This document shows positions 16,357-25,367 of a DNA stretch of 64,000 nt, in pieces. Every line of letters begins with the position of its first letter. Within the stretch, counting starts at the first letter, position 1. A program made the position numbers and the translations under genes. This stretch comes from Archangium violaceum. GTDB taxonomy: Bacteria; Myxococcota; Myxococcia; Myxococcales; Myxococcaceae. The notes under the pieces are model-generated. The model saw only the letters and a list, made by a program, of their open reading frames with translations. It ran no database searches and was not told the DNA's origin. The stretch lies in assembly GCF_016887565.1 (NCBI RefSeq), contig NZ_CP069396.1, positions 8,166,001 through 8,230,000 of the forward strand, given 5' to 3'.

Positions 16357-17352
16357 ATGGCACGCGATCTCATTGATCTGCACATCCACGTGGGTGGCTC
16401 CGTCGCCCCCCACATCCTCTGGTCCATCGCGCACCAGCAGGGCTTCAAGCTCCCGGTCAAGAACTACTTCGACTTCGTCGAGCTCATCACCTCGCGCCCC
16501 GGCAAGGTGGGAAGCCTCGAGGACTACCTCAAGATCCTCCACACCTGGACGGAGAAGATCCAAAGCTCGCCGATGGCCATCGAGCGCTCCATCTACGAGA
16601 TCATCGGCAAGGAGTACCGCGGCAGCCGGGTGACCCAGATCGAGCTGCGCTTCAACCCCATGAAGCGCAACCTCAACTCGGAGCTCGACCTGGACCACAT
16701 CATCCACGCGGCGCTCCGGGGCATGGACCGCGCGGTGCTCGAGTACGGGGTGAAGGTCGGCCTCATCTTCTGCCTCGCCCGCGAGTTCGATCACCGGCTC
16801 AACAGCATCGTCGTGGAGAAGGCCATCAAGTACCGCAACCGCGGCGTGTACGGCATCGACCTGGCCGGCACGGAGAAGAACGCCCTGGAGCTGGAGCCCA
16901 CCATGGTGCCCCAGTACGAGGAGCTCTTCGCCCGCGCGCGAAAGGCCGGCCTCAAGTGCACCGTGCACACCGGCGAGACCAAGGGCACCGGCGCCGAGGG
17001 CGTCATGGCCGTGGTGGAGAAGCTCAAGCCCCACCGCATCGGCCACGGCATCCGCGCCGCCTACGACGAGACGGCCATGAAGATGCTCCGCGAGAACGAC
17101 GTGGTGCTCGAGCTGTGCCCCACCTCCAACATCCACACCCGCGCCGTGGAGGGCATCGACGAGCTCAAGCACATCATGCGCACCTTCTGGGACCGCGGCG
17201 TCAAGTTCACCCTCAACACCGACGGCACCTACCTGCTCGAGACGGACATGGCCCGCGAGGTGGAGCTCGTCGAGAAGAACGGCATCCTCACCCCCGAGCA
17301 GGTGGACCAGACGCTCGCCTGGGCCCGTCAGTACTCCTTCATCCCCACCTGA
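16357..17352 (+). CDS. Adenosine deaminase-like metal-dependent hydrolase
   Basis: 331-residue amidohydrolase of the adenosine/AMP deaminase group. Zinc ligands and catalytic residues are visible in order: HIHVGG (His9, His11) at the N-terminus, VHTGE (metal His and catalytic Glu) near residue 205, HRIGHGI, ELCPTSNIHT, and LNTDG near 290 with the last metal Asp. In adenosine deaminases this Asp is followed by a second Asp that contacts the purine (NTDDP). Here the next residue is Gly and the Pro is lost, so activity on adenosine itself is doubtful. It may act on a modified nucleoside or another cyclic amine. It lies 5 bp upstream of pyrD, supporting a nucleotide-metabolism role. Confidence 0.78.
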   Translation: MARDLIDLHIHVGGSVAPHILWSIAHQQGFKLPVKNYFDFVELITSRPGKVGSLEDYLKILHTWTEKIQSSPMAIERSIYEIIGKEYRGSRVTQIELRFNPMKRNLNSELDLDHIIHAALRGMDRAVLEYGVKVGLIFCLAREFDHRLNSIVVEKAIKYRNRGVYGIDLAGTEKNALELEPTMVPQYEELFARARKAGLKCTVHTGETKGTGAEGVMAVVEKLKPHRIGHGIRAAYDETAMKMLRENDVVLELCPTSNIHTRAVEGIDELKHIMRTFWDRGVKFTLNTDGTYLLETDMAREVELVEKNGILTPEQVDQTLAWARQYSFIPT

Positions 17353-17357
17353 GGTCT

Positions 17358-18485
17358 ATGTACCGCATCGCCCGCGCCCTCCTCTTCCTCCTCTCCGCCG
17401 AGCGCGCCCACCGGTTGGGGATGACCCTGTTGCGATGGCTCGGGCACCTGTCGGGGATGTGTCGCGGCATGCGCGCGCGGACGCTCGCCGCCGTCACCTA
17501 TGACGCCTCGGTGAAGGTGGCGGGCCTGGAGCTCGCCCACCCCGTGGCGCTCGCCGCGGGCCTCGACAAGGAGGCCGAGGCCGTGGACGGACTGCTGGCG
17601 CTCGGCTTCTCCGCGGTGGAGGTGGGCACGCTCACCCCTCGGGCCCAGCCGGGCAACCCGAAGCCGCGCCTCTTCCGCATCCCCGAGCACCGCGCCCTCA
17701 TCAACCGCATGGGCTTCAACAACCACGGCGCCGCCAACGCGGCCGAGCACCTCCGCGCGCGCTCGTGGCACCCCGCCCCCGTGGGAGTGAACATCGGCAA
17801 GAACAAGGACACGCCGCTGGAGCGCGCCGTGGACGACTACGTCGCCTGCGTGGACACGCTGGCCCCCCTCGGGGACTACGTGGTGGTCAACGCCAGCTCG
17901 CCCAACACCCCCGGCCTGCGCAAGCTGCAGGAGCCCGAGCAGCTCACCGCGCTCCTGCGCGCCGTGAAGGAGCGGCTCTCCCGGGTCGCCCCCGGCAAGC
18001 CCCTCTTCCTCAAGATCGCCCCGGATCTCACCCCCGAGGCCGTGGACGAGGTGGTGGACGTGGCGCTCGCGTGCGGACTGGACGGGCTCATCGCCACCAA
18101 CACCACCATCGCCCGCCCCTTCGAGCACCCGCTGGCGAAGGAGGCCGGCGGTCTGTCCGGGGCCCCCGCGCGCGAGCCGGCCAACGCCGTCATCCGCCGG
18201 GCCTTCGCTCGCAGCGGGGGCACCCTGCCCCTCATCGGCGTGGGCGGCGTCTTCACCGCCGAGGACGTGTACGAGAAGCTGCGTGCCGGAGCCTCGGCCG
18301 TGCAGGTGTACACGGGCTTCATCTACGAGGGCCCGGGCATGGTGCGCCGGCTGCTCGAGGGACTCGGTCCGCTGCTGGCTCGGGACGGTTTCCGCTCGGT
18401 GCGCGAGGCCATTGGGGCCGACCACCGTGTCCCTCCGCCGGCCGCCGCCGTGCCCGAGCGCCAGGCCTCGCACCCCCAGGCCTGA
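17358..18485 (+). CDS. pyrD: Quinone-dependent dihydroorotate dehydrogenase (class 2)
   Basis: PyrD oxidises dihydroorotate to orotate in pyrimidine synthesis, passing electrons to the quinone pool at the inner membrane. The 375-residue protein has the amphipathic N-terminal extension of class 2 enzymes ([20 protein letters not shown]), then [49 protein letters not shown] and the active-site [12 protein letters not shown], where the Ser base marks class 2. FMN-site segments are IATNTT and [20 protein letters not shown]. The ATG at 17358 comes 5 bp after the stop of the previous gene, whose end supplies the GAGG ribosome site, so the two are coupled. A Pro/Ala-rich tail follows the domain. Paired hairpins lie after the stop. 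Confidence 0.96.
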   Translation: MYRIARALLFLLSAERAHRLGMTLLRWLGHLSGMCRGMRARTLAAVTYDASVKVAGLELAHPVALAAGLDKEAEAVDGLLALGFSAVEVGTLTPRAQPGNPKPRLFRIPEHRALINRMGFNNHGAANAAEHLRARSWHPAPVGVNIGKNKDTPLERAVDDYVACVDTLAPLGDYVVVNASSPNTPGLRKLQEPEQLTALLRAVKERLSRVAPGKPLFLKIAPDLTPEAVDEVVDVALACGLDGLIATNTTIARPFEHPLAKEAGGLSGAPAREPANAVIRRAFARSGGTLPLIGVGGVFTAEDVYEKLRAGASAVQVYTGFIYEGPGMVRRLLEGLGPLLARDGFRSVREAIGADHRVPPPAAAVPERQASHPQA

Positions 18486-18503
18486 GTCCCTCCGAGTAAA
18501 AGC

Positions 18504-18546
18504 GGGGCGCTCGCCGGATCCTTGGAGTGCAACCGACGAGCGCCCC
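18504..18546. terminator. Hairpin between convergent genes
   Basis: Perfect 10-bp inverted repeat GGGGCGCTCG (18504-18513) and CGAGCGCCCC (18537-18546) with a 23-nt loop, 19 bp after the pyrD stop. Its position between two converging genes suggests a bidirectional terminator, though without T-runs. Confidence 0.55.
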
Positions 18547-18551
18547 TCACA

Positions 18552-18571
18552 GTGCCGTGGCTGCACGGCAC
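18552..18571. terminator. Second hairpin between convergent genes
   Basis: GTGCCGTG (18552-18559), loop GCTG and CACGGCAC (18564-18571) form a compact perfect 8-bp hairpin 5 bp after the first one. It lies just downstream of the minus-strand gene that stops at 18583. Confidence 0.55.
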
Positions 18572-18582
18572 GTGAAGATATT

Positions 18583-19281
18583 CTACTTCCGATCCTCGTC
18601 GGACTGCACGTCAAGAGCACCACTGACGGTGCTCACTTCCACGTCGTGCTCCCCGTTGCCGTAGCGATGCTTGGCGGAGCCCAGGCTCACATCACGCCCG
18701 TTGAAGTGGCCGCCCACGGAGGAGTACTCCACGTTGGCGCCCGCGCCGCGCGGCAGCTTCAGCTTCACGTCGCCGGAGACGGTGCTCACCTCGGTGTCCG
18801 CGAGTGCCTCGGGCGCCAGCTTCACGTTCCCGCTCACCGCGGCCACCTCCAGCTTCCCGCGCGAGCCCTCGAGCGACGCGTCGCCGCTCACCACGGACAC
18901 GTCCTGATTCCCCGCCACGCCGGACACCTTCACCGGCGCCTCCACCGAGCTCACCTCCAGCGAGGAGTCGCGCGGCACCTTCACCACGAAGTGCGTGGCC
19001 ACCGGGTCCGAGCAGCCGCGGAGCTTCCCGCAGGTGCTGCCGCAGCACAGCCGCACCGATACCTCGTCCCCGTCCTGCTCCACCTCCACGGGGAACCTGG
19101 CGCGCTCGGCCTCGTCGCCCTCCTGCTTCACCTCCACCGACACCGTCTTCCCGTCCGTCGCTTCCACCCGGATGGAGCCGCTGACGTTGGAGATGGTCAC
19201 CTTCGGCGAGCCATCCGTTTCGAACTTCCAGGACTGCGAGGCGGGAGCGGCGGCCAGGACCAGGAGCAGGGCGAGATTCAC
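18583..19281 (-). CDS. Secreted DUF4097-like beta-helical protein
   Basis: 232-residue exported protein. A GTG at 19281 with GAGG eight bases upstream gives a signal peptide (VNLALLLVLAAAPASQS). The longer frame to 19347 is unlikely because its extra residues are not signal-like. The rest is a string of short strand repeats with the motif VSxVSGDVKL or variants (VSVVSGDASLEGSRGKLEV, VAAVSGNVKLAPEALADTEV, VSTVSGDVKLKLPRG), as in DUF4097/putative auto-transporter adhesin head domains. A Cys-rich loop CCGSTCGKLRGC lies near residue 78. These folds are right-handed beta-helices of unknown, possibly envelope-associated, function. It lies 62 bp downstream of the glycosyltransferase gene and ends at the double hairpin. 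Confidence 0.7.
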   Translation of the reverse strand: MNLALLLVLAAAPASQSWKFETDGSPKVTISNVSGSIRVEATDGKTVSVEVKQEGDEAERARFPVEVEQDGDEVSVRLCCGSTCGKLRGCSDPVATHFVVKVPRDSSLEVSSVEAPVKVSGVAGNQDVSVVSGDASLEGSRGKLEVAAVSGNVKLAPEALADTEVSTVSGDVKLKLPRGAGANVEYSSVGGHFNGRDVSLGSAKHRYGNGEHDVEVSTVSGALDVQSDEDRK

Positions 19282-19343
19282 GGAGGATGCCTCGTAGGGA
19301 AGAAGGTTGTCGCCCTCCCCTACGAGACACCCGGAAAACGATT

Positions 19344-20471
19344 TCACCCGCCGCGGGCCACCCGCCGGTACAGCGCGTCGTGACGGCGCACCAGCCGCTC
19401 CAGGGACAGCTCGCGCTCCACGAAGGCGCGCGCCTCCGCCCCCATGCGTCCACCCAGCTCCCGGTCCGCCAGGAGCCGCCGGAAGGCCCCGGCCATCGCC
19501 TCGGGCTGCAGGGGCGGCACCACCAGGCCCCGCTCACCGTCCGCCACCAGCTCCGGATTGCCACCCACCCGCGTCACCACCATGGGCAGCCCCGCGGCCA
19601 TGCCCTCCATCACCGCGTTGGACATGCCCTCGGCGGTGGAGCACAGCACCCCGAAGTCCGCCCGGGCGTAGATGGCCGGCACGTCCGAGCGGTGGCCCAG
19701 GAAGTGGACCGTGTCCCTCAGCCCCAGCTGTCCCGCCAGTCCCTCCAGCTCCGTGCGCCGGGGACCATCCCCCACCAGGAAGGCGTGCAGCACGTGCCCC
19801 TCGCCGCGCAGTTGCGCCAGCGCCCGCAGCAGATCCTCCTGCCGCTTCACCGGGTGGTTCATGTTCGCCACGTGCACCACCACCGGCGCGCCCTTCGTGT
19901 CCGGCAGCGGCGCCTTGAGGCCCTCGCGCACCCGCGCGCCGAAGCGCTTGAGATCCAGGCCGTTGGGGATGACGGACACCCGCTCCGGCGGCAGCCCCTC
20001 CTCCTCCACCAGCATCCGGCGGATGGCCTCGGCGTTGCCCACCACGTGGTCCGCCATCCGCGTGAGGCCCCTGAGCACCTCCCGCCGCGCCGCCCCGTGC
20101 CAGTGCGCCAGATCCAACCGTCCGACGATCACCTTCGTCCCCGCCAGCTTCGCCGCGGGCACCACCAGCATCGTCGAATAGAAGTCATGCGCGTGCACCA
20201 GCTCCACCCGCTGTTGCCGCAGCCAACGCGCGAGCCGCACCACCTGCACCACCGAGTTGGGCCGCGCCAGCGAGCCATTCAGCGGGAACACCTCTGGAGT
20301 GAAGCCCAGCCGGTGCACCGAGTCCATCAGCGGCCCCATGTCCTGCAGGACCCCCAGCTGCACCCGGTAGCTGGAGGGCAGGCCCCTCAGCAGCTCCACC
20401 ACCTGGACCTCGGTGCCACCGATGTGGAACGACTTGGTGAACTGCAAGAGGCGGAGGGGTTCCTCCGCCAT
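19344..20471 (-). CDS. Glycosyltransferase family 4
   Basis: 375-residue GT-B glycosyltransferase that would transfer a sugar from a nucleotide donor to a lipid-linked or polysaccharide acceptor. N-terminal LLQFTKSFHIGGTEVQVVEL is the GT4 glycine-rich acceptor loop. C-terminal VVVHVANMNHPVKRQEDLLRA, FLVGDGPRRTELE, GHRSDVPAIYARADFGVLCS and EGMSNAVMEGMAAGLPMVVT carry the donor site, including the EX7E-type pattern. The frame is open to 20492, but the ATG at 20471 has a near-perfect AGGAGG 5-6 nt upstream. That ribosome site overlaps the end of the upstream O-antigen ligase gene, so the two genes are translationally coupled. It is likely part of surface polysaccharide synthesis. The sugar is unknown. 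Confidence 0.85.
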   Translation of the reverse strand: MAEEPLRLLQFTKSFHIGGTEVQVVELLRGLPSSYRVQLGVLQDMGPLMDSVHRLGFTPEVFPLNGSLARPNSVVQVVRLARWLRQQRVELVHAHDFYSTMLVVPAAKLAGTKVIVGRLDLAHWHGAARREVLRGLTRMADHVVGNAEAIRRMLVEEEGLPPERVSVIPNGLDLKRFGARVREGLKAPLPDTKGAPVVVHVANMNHPVKRQEDLLRALAQLRGEGHVLHAFLVGDGPRRTELEGLAGQLGLRDTVHFLGHRSDVPAIYARADFGVLCSTAEGMSNAVMEGMAAGLPMVVTRVGGNPELVADGERGLVVPPLQPEAMAGAFRRLLADRELGGRMGAEARAFVERELSLERLVRRHDALYRRVARGG

Positions 20472-20481
20472 GCGCGCCTCC

Positions 20482-21768
20482 TCACGCCGCATTGTTCGAG
20501 CCCTCCCAGCTCGCCGCCAGCTGCCCCTTCACCACCGGAACCTTCACCGATTCCTCCGACTCCTGCGCCCGGGCGATGCGCTGCGCGCACGCCGCCAGTC
20601 CGAACAACACGTAGAGATGTGCCGACAAGATGTAACCGGAGAACAAGTCGCAGATGAGGTAGCCCGCCATGGAGGCCGACAGCCCTCGCGCCAACCACCC
20701 CACCCGGCCGCTGCGCGAGGCCTCGAAGGCGGCACCCGTCGCGCCTCCGGCGAACACCAGGAAGAAGAGCAGGCCCACCCAGCCCAGCTCCCCGATGACG
20801 TCCAGGAAGATGTTGTGCGCCACGTACGCGCGAGTGGCCTCGGGCGGCGCGTACAGCGGCCAGGCATGGCGGAAGGCACCCGCCCCCACGCCCAGCAGCG
20901 GCTTGTCCAGGCTGATGCGCGACGTCACCTGCCACGCGTACACACGGCCCATGGCCGAGGCGTCCTCGTGGAACGTCGCCACCGTCTCGTTGCGCTGCCA
21001 GAAGCTCTTGGGCGCGAAGATGGCCAGCCCCAGCGCCAGCGCCGTGCCGATCAGCACCGAGCGCATCTTCCTCTGCTCGCGCATCGCCCAGATGGCCATC
21101 GCCACCGACAGACCGATGAAGCCACCGCGCGAGTAGGTGAAGACGATGGCCACCACCGCCAGCACCACCGCCACGGCACACGCGATGCGCCACACCCAGC
21201 CGCTCTCCTTGCGCGCCAGGAAGGCCACCGCCAGCGGCACCACCAGCGCCAGGTTCATCGCCGAGCGGTTCGGGTCCGCGTACACCTCCACCCAGTGCGC
21301 CCGGTAGCCCTCCACCAGCGTCTCGGGCGTTCCGGTGAGGTACGTGGTGATGACGCCGTGGGACGTCACGATCGAGGCCAGCACCACCGCCCCGCACACC
21401 ACCGCCAGCCGCTTGGGCGTGGTGACCACGTTCACCAGCGTCAGGTAGATGGCCGTCAGCTTCAGCAGCTCGATGGCGGTGAAGCGCGACACCTCCGGGT
21501 TCACCGACCACGTCATCGAGGCCAGCGCCAGCCCCGAGAAGGCCAGCAGCGCCAGGCCTCGCGCGCCGTCGAAGTAGAGCGGCTCCGCGCGCCCCAATCG
21601 CCTCAGGGCCATCAACCCCGCCGCCAGCCCCGACGTCAGCAGCGCCAGCCGCAACGGAGCCAGCGCGGGGATCCACGCCTGCGGCACCATGTACATCAGC
21701 GCCGCGAAGGCGGTCAGCGCATAGAACGCCACCACATCCCGACGCTCCGCCGTGTCGCCCACGACCAT
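20482..21768 (-). CDS. O-antigen ligase / polymerase-like membrane protein
   Basis: 428-residue polytopic inner-membrane protein with ~10-12 helices and a large periplasmic loop. It carries WaaL/Wzy_C features: TYSRGGFIGLSVAMAIWAMR, where the Arg-Gly-Gly region is typical, and the loop MGRVYAWQVTSRISLDKPLLG followed by VGAGAFRHAWPLYAPP and AHNIFLDVIGELGWVGLLFF, with the conserved His. Such proteins ligate or polymerise lipid-linked glycans on the periplasmic side. I chose the ATG at 21768 because GGAGGAGG lies 5 nt upstream. The first 29 residues of the longer frame are not membrane-like. It is the first gene of a coupled pair with the glycosyltransferase. Which polymer it handles is not clear. 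Confidence 0.8.
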   Translation of the reverse strand: MVVGDTAERRDVVAFYALTAFAALMYMVPQAWIPALAPLRLALLTSGLAAGLMALRRLGRAEPLYFDGARGLALLAFSGLALASMTWSVNPEVSRFTAIELLKLTAIYLTLVNVVTTPKRLAVVCGAVVLASIVTSHGVITTYLTGTPETLVEGYRAHWVEVYADPNRSAMNLALVVPLAVAFLARKESGWVWRIACAVAVVLAVVAIVFTYSRGGFIGLSVAMAIWAMREQRKMRSVLIGTALALGLAIFAPKSFWQRNETVATFHEDASAMGRVYAWQVTSRISLDKPLLGVGAGAFRHAWPLYAPPEATRAYVAHNIFLDVIGELGWVGLLFFLVFAGGATGAAFEASRSGRVGWLARGLSASMAGYLICDLFSGYILSAHLYVLFGLAACAQRIARAQESEESVKVPVVKGQLAASWEGSNNAA

Positions 21769-21921
21769 CCCGTCCTCCTCCCGACCGAGCTCCCCGGTGC
21801 GCACACCGGGGCCCTCATTCGAGAGCAGTTCGCTAGCAGGCGATATGCCAACCACCCTGGAGGGCGAAGTCTCGTGGATCCAAGCCCTTAGCCACCGGGG
21901 TAATCCGGGGGACTGAAAGGA

Positions 21922-23595
21922 TTACGGCTTTCCGCTTTCCATGGGCAGCAGAACGGAGGCGATGGGGTTCAACTTGCCCTCCTGGAGGAACGAGGGTGCA
22001 AGCTCCTCCAGCAGCCGGGCGAGTGTCGTCTTCACCACGCGGCGCAGCTCGGGCCGGGCCGACTCGGGCACCACCGGCTCCAGCACCGCCACCACGCGAT
22101 CAGCCACGCCCGCGCGCAGGCGCGGGGCCTCCGGAGTGCCCTCGAAGAGCAGCGCCCCCAGCTCGTCGCCCCGCCCCGAGGGCACCGGCCTCGGGTCCAC
22201 CTTTCCCTCCAGCAGCGCCAGGGCCACCACGGCCGCGAAGAAGTGATCCACCCCCAGCGTGCCCGGCTCCACGCCGAAGCGGGCCAGCAGCTCACGCGCC
22301 CGCGCCTGCGAGCCACCGAGCAGCGCGCCCAGCAGCGCCACCTGGGCCTCCGCCCGCGCCAGCACCTCCTCGCTGGCCGCCAGCTCGCGTCGCGAGCGGA
22401 AGGGCACCGCCTCCGCCCCGGGCACCTTCAACGTCCGGCGCGGGCGCTTGCGGCGCAGCGCCTCGAGGGCCGCCGCCTCCTCCGGGAAGAGGAGCGCCAT
22501 GCCCTCCACCTGCGCCAGCGGCTGCTTCATCAGCCGGTCCGCGCGGAACTTGAGCGCCAGTGTCAGGGAGAAGCCCACCTGGAAGACGCGCCGCATCTCC
22601 GTGTCGCGCACCACCTGCGTGGCCCGCGAGGGGTCTCCTCCCGTCAGGTGCTCCAGCCCCAACAGCAGGTAGTCGCGCGCCATCTCGCCCACGCGCCGGA
22701 TGGAATCCAGCTCGCCCGGCTCCTCCACCTCTGCCACCAGCGTGGCGTTGGCCAGATAGCGCAGCTCGGTCTCCAGGTTCTCCCGCTCCAGCTCGTCCAG
22801 GCCCCGGAAGGCGGCCTCCAGGTAGTCCGGCTGGCCCTGTCCCGCCACCAGCGCCGTCCCCGAGGACGGAGCCGGCGCCGGCCCCGTTTCCACCCGGCTG
22901 AAGAGCCTCGCCGCCTCCTCCAACGGGGGGAAGCCCAGGTCCTGCAGCCGCGCCGTGCGGAAGCGGTGCGCCGTCTCCTCCAGCTCGCCGGGCACCTCCC
23001 AGCGCGTGGCCTCCAGGAAGCGCACCGCCTCGAAGGGGTTGTCCGCGATCAGATCGTTGATCAGGACGCGCATCCCGGCCAGCTCCGGGCCCTCCACGCC
23101 CTTGAACTCCACCAGGTAGCGGCCCTCGGGCGTCTCCAGCGTCACGCCCTCCGGGTTGACGTCCGGGTTCTCCTCCAGGTCGTGGATGACGGTGAACTCG
23201 CGCAGCAGCGACTCGAGCACCTCCGTGTCCACCCCGCGCAGCTTCTGGAGGAAGTCCGCGGGCTCGTCCCCGCGCGCGGCGCGCAGCCAGGTGAGCACCT
23301 CGTGCGGCGAGAGCTTGTCCTTCTTCCACCCGCCCAGGTCCACGAAGGTGCGGAACTGCTCCGGCGACGCCAGGTGGACGAGCTCGGTCGAGTCCGCCAG
23401 CCCCACCTCCATGATGGTGAAGTAGAGGTCCTCCGCGGGCAGCGAGCGCACCAGGGCGCGCGCGTCCCGGGACTCGATGAGGGCATCGAGCCGCCTCCGT
23501 GCGGGCAGCGACGCGAGCTGCCGGCGCACGGCGCTCAGCGCGCGCTGGGTGTCACTTCCATTCCCACTGCTTCCGTTTCCCTTGCCGTTCGACAC
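21922..23595 (-). CDS. DUF6178-family protein
   Basis: Large soluble, acidic, helix-rich protein of 557 residues, starting from a GTG at 23595 (MSNGKGNGSSGNGSDTQRALS). It matches the pattern I know from DUF6178 proteins of deltaproteobacteria: ASLPARRRLDALIESRDARA, LVRSLPAEDLYFTIMEVGLAD, ELVHLASPEQFRTFVDLGGW, and a central EGRYLVEFKGV. No enzyme motif, signal peptide or membrane helix was seen. Function is unknown for the family. It is 48 bp downstream of engB, so it may be the last gene of a cytochrome-engB-DUF6178 run. Confidence 0.7.
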   Translation of the reverse strand: MSNGKGNGSSGNGSDTQRALSAVRRQLASLPARRRLDALIESRDARALVRSLPAEDLYFTIMEVGLADSTELVHLASPEQFRTFVDLGGWKKDKLSPHEVLTWLRAARGDEPADFLQKLRGVDTEVLESLLREFTVIHDLEENPDVNPEGVTLETPEGRYLVEFKGVEGPELAGMRVLINDLIADNPFEAVRFLEATRWEVPGELEETAHRFRTARLQDLGFPPLEEAARLFSRVETGPAPAPSSGTALVAGQGQPDYLEAAFRGLDELERENLETELRYLANATLVAEVEEPGELDSIRRVGEMARDYLLLGLEHLTGGDPSRATQVVRDTEMRRVFQVGFSLTLALKFRADRLMKQPLAQVEGMALLFPEEAAALEALRRKRPRRTLKVPGAEAVPFRSRRELAASEEVLARAEAQVALLGALLGGSQARARELLARFGVEPGTLGVDHFFAAVVALALLEGKVDPRPVPSGRGDELGALLFEGTPEAPRLRAGVADRVVAVLEPVVPESARPELRRVVKTTLARLLEELAPSFLQEGKLNPIASVLLPMESGKP

Positions 23596-23643
23596 GGCGC
23601 GTGCCTACCACAGCGCCTCCCGGGCCGGGAGTGGAAGCGGGGC

Positions 23644-24252
23644 TCAACTCACGGCGCTCAACAACGCGTCCCACACCTCGTCCAGGCCCAGCTTCTCCGT
23701 CGCGGAGAAGGACAGGACGGCCTCGCGGGGCAGCGACAGCTCCTCGGCGAGCGACTGCAGCCGCGGCTTGCGGCGCGCCTTGGGGAGCCGGTCGATCTTC
23801 GTGGCCACCACCAGGATGGGGCGCTTGGCCTCCTGGAGGTAGTCGAGCGTCTGGAAGTCGTCCGAGGTGGGCCCCACCTCGGCGTCGATGATGCTCACCA
23901 CCACCTTCAGGTCCCGCCGCTTCTCCAGGTAGGTGGTGATCATCGACTGCCAGCTGGACCGCTCCGTCTTGCTCACCTTGGCGAAGCCGTAGCCGGGCAG
24001 GTCCGCGAAGCGCACGGTGTGACGCTTGCCCTCGCGCTCCACGTCCACGTCGAAGAAGTTGATCGTCCGGGTACGCCCGGGGGTGTTGGAGACGCGCACC
24101 AGCTTCTTGCGGCCGGCCAGCGCGTTGATCATGGACGACTTGCCCACGTTGGAGCGGCCCACGAAGGCCACCTCGGGGGTGGCCACGCCGGTGGGGTAGC
24201 CCTTGGGCTCCACCGCCGTGGTGAGGAACCGGGCATCGAGGATCTTGATCAC
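23644..24252 (-). CDS. engB: Ribosome biogenesis GTP-binding protein EngB/YsxC
   Basis: EngB is an essential small GTPase of 50S ribosomal subunit assembly. The 202-residue protein has all G motifs: G1 GRSNVGKSS, G2 region SNTPGRTRTINFF, G3 DLPGYG, G4 ATKIDR, and a G5-like FSATEK. The start is a GTG at 24252, one base after the TAG stop of the upstream cytochrome gene, so translation is probably coupled. No independent promoter space exists, which makes the cytochrome-engB arrangement notable. Confidence 0.96.
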   Translation of the reverse strand: MIKILDARFLTTAVEPKGYPTGVATPEVAFVGRSNVGKSSMINALAGRKKLVRVSNTPGRTRTINFFDVDVEREGKRHTVRFADLPGYGFAKVSKTERSSWQSMITTYLEKRRDLKVVVSIIDAEVGPTSDDFQTLDYLQEAKRPILVVATKIDRLPKARRKPRLQSLAEELSLPREAVLSFSATEKLGLDEVWDALLSAVS

Positions 24253-24253
24253 G

Positions 24254-24763
24254 CTATTTCTTCTTGGCGGTGGCCGGCTCGGGCGAGGCGCTCTCGGCGC
24301 GGGGCTGCTTGCCCGCGGTGCGCTCGGCGGACCAGTGGTCGATGGCCTTGAGGGCCTCGACGAAGTTGAAGGGCTTGAGGGACGGCGAGGAAGCGTCGTG
24401 GCAGGTGCGGCAGGCCTTCTCCGAGGGATCCACCAGGCCCACCAGCCGGGCGAGCTCGGCGTCCTTCATCACGTAGGCCGGCGCGTAGTACTGGCCGCCG
24501 CCATGGCAGGTCTCACACGTCACGTGGGAGACACTCTGGGCGGATTGGTCGGGCGCGTGGCACGACAGGCACCGCGCGTCCTTCTTCTGCGTCTCGGAGA
24601 GCGAGTCCGTGGCACGGGCATGCTTGGACTGCATCCAGGCCTCGTAGGCGGCCGGGTGGCAGCCCTTGCAGCTCTCCGGGCCGAGGAAATCGGCGGCTCC
24701 GGCGGCTCCGGGCAGGACGAAGGCGAGGACGAGCAAAAGGATCCAGGGGCCACGAGCGCGCAT
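24254..24763 (-). CDS. Periplasmic tetraheme c-type cytochrome
   Basis: 169-residue exported protein with a signal peptide (MRARGPWILLLVLAFVLPGAAGA) and four CxxCH heme-attachment motifs: CKGCH, CLSCH, CETCH and CRTCH, spread over residues ~30-125. The ESCKGCHPAAYEAWMQSKHA segment is characteristic of the cytochrome c554/'multiheme, doubled CxxCH' group, where electrons are passed between periplasmic carriers. A Pro/Ala/Lys tail follows. The redox partner is unknown. I chose the ATG at 24763 over the frame opening at 24787 because it places the basic n-region directly before the hydrophobic core. It is immediately upstream of engB with a 1-bp gap. Confidence 0.85.
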   Translation of the reverse strand: MRARGPWILLLVLAFVLPGAAGAADFLGPESCKGCHPAAYEAWMQSKHARATDSLSETQKKDARCLSCHAPDQSAQSVSHVTCETCHGGGQYYAPAYVMKDAELARLVGLVDPSEKACRTCHDASSPSLKPFNFVEALKAIDHWSAERTAGKQPRAESASPEPATAKKK

Positions 24764-24889
24764 CGGCCCGGTCACTAGCAGACACACCCGGAGCGGGCAA
24801 GGCGCAGGTGCGAAACCCGGGGGTCATGTGACCTGCCTGACGGAGGGGGTTCTTGAGAGGGTGCGGGGGGATCCGTTACACCAGAAGGG

Positions 24890-25360
24890 ATGAAGACCAT
24901 CGCCCTCGTCGCCGTGCTCCTCGCCTCCGCACCCGCCGTGGCCAAGCCGTGGCAGGGGATCGAACCCGGACAGTCCAAGAAGGAGCAGATCACCCAGAAG
25001 TTCGGAGAGCCCTCCCGCGTGGTCACCGTCGAGGGCAAGGAGATCATCGCCTACTTCGATCAGAAGGCCATCAAGGGCACCAAGCAGGTTCAGTTCAAGG
25101 TGGACCCGGGCACGCAGCTCGTCGAGCGCATCGACGTCTTCCCCGGCCCGGTCATCGACAAGGAGTCGGTGGAGAGCACCTACGGCCCCGCCTGCCCGAC
25201 CAGCGGCAAGGCGCCGCCCTCCCCCTGCTACGTGAAGAAGCTGACCGACGACTTCCGCACCTACATGCTCTACACCCGCCTGGGACTGGCCGTGTTCCTC
25301 AACGAGGACGGCAAGACGGTGCACTCGTTCATCTTCACCACCCAGCAGGCCGCCAAGTAG
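24890..25360 (+). CDS. Secreted hypothetical protein
   Basis: 156-residue protein with a clear signal peptide (MKTIALVAVLLASAPAVA, cleaved near residue 18) and a small mature domain. Mature marks are PWQGIEPGQSKKEQITQKFGEP, a repeat-like GEPSRVV segment, and VFPGPVIDKESVESTYGPAC with two Cys that could form a disulfide (CPTSGKAPPSPC). The KFGEPSRVV phrase resembles SmpA/BamE-like or outer-membrane assembly folds, but the match is weak and I do not assign a function. It precedes coaE by 7 bp and probably shares its transcript. Confidence 0.65.
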   Translation: MKTIALVAVLLASAPAVAKPWQGIEPGQSKKEQITQKFGEPSRVVTVEGKEIIAYFDQKAIKGTKQVQFKVDPGTQLVERIDVFPGPVIDKESVESTYGPACPTSGKAPPSPCYVKKLTDDFRTYMLYTRLGLAVFLNEDGKTVHSFIFTTQQAAK

Positions 25361-25367
25361 GCCCCGC

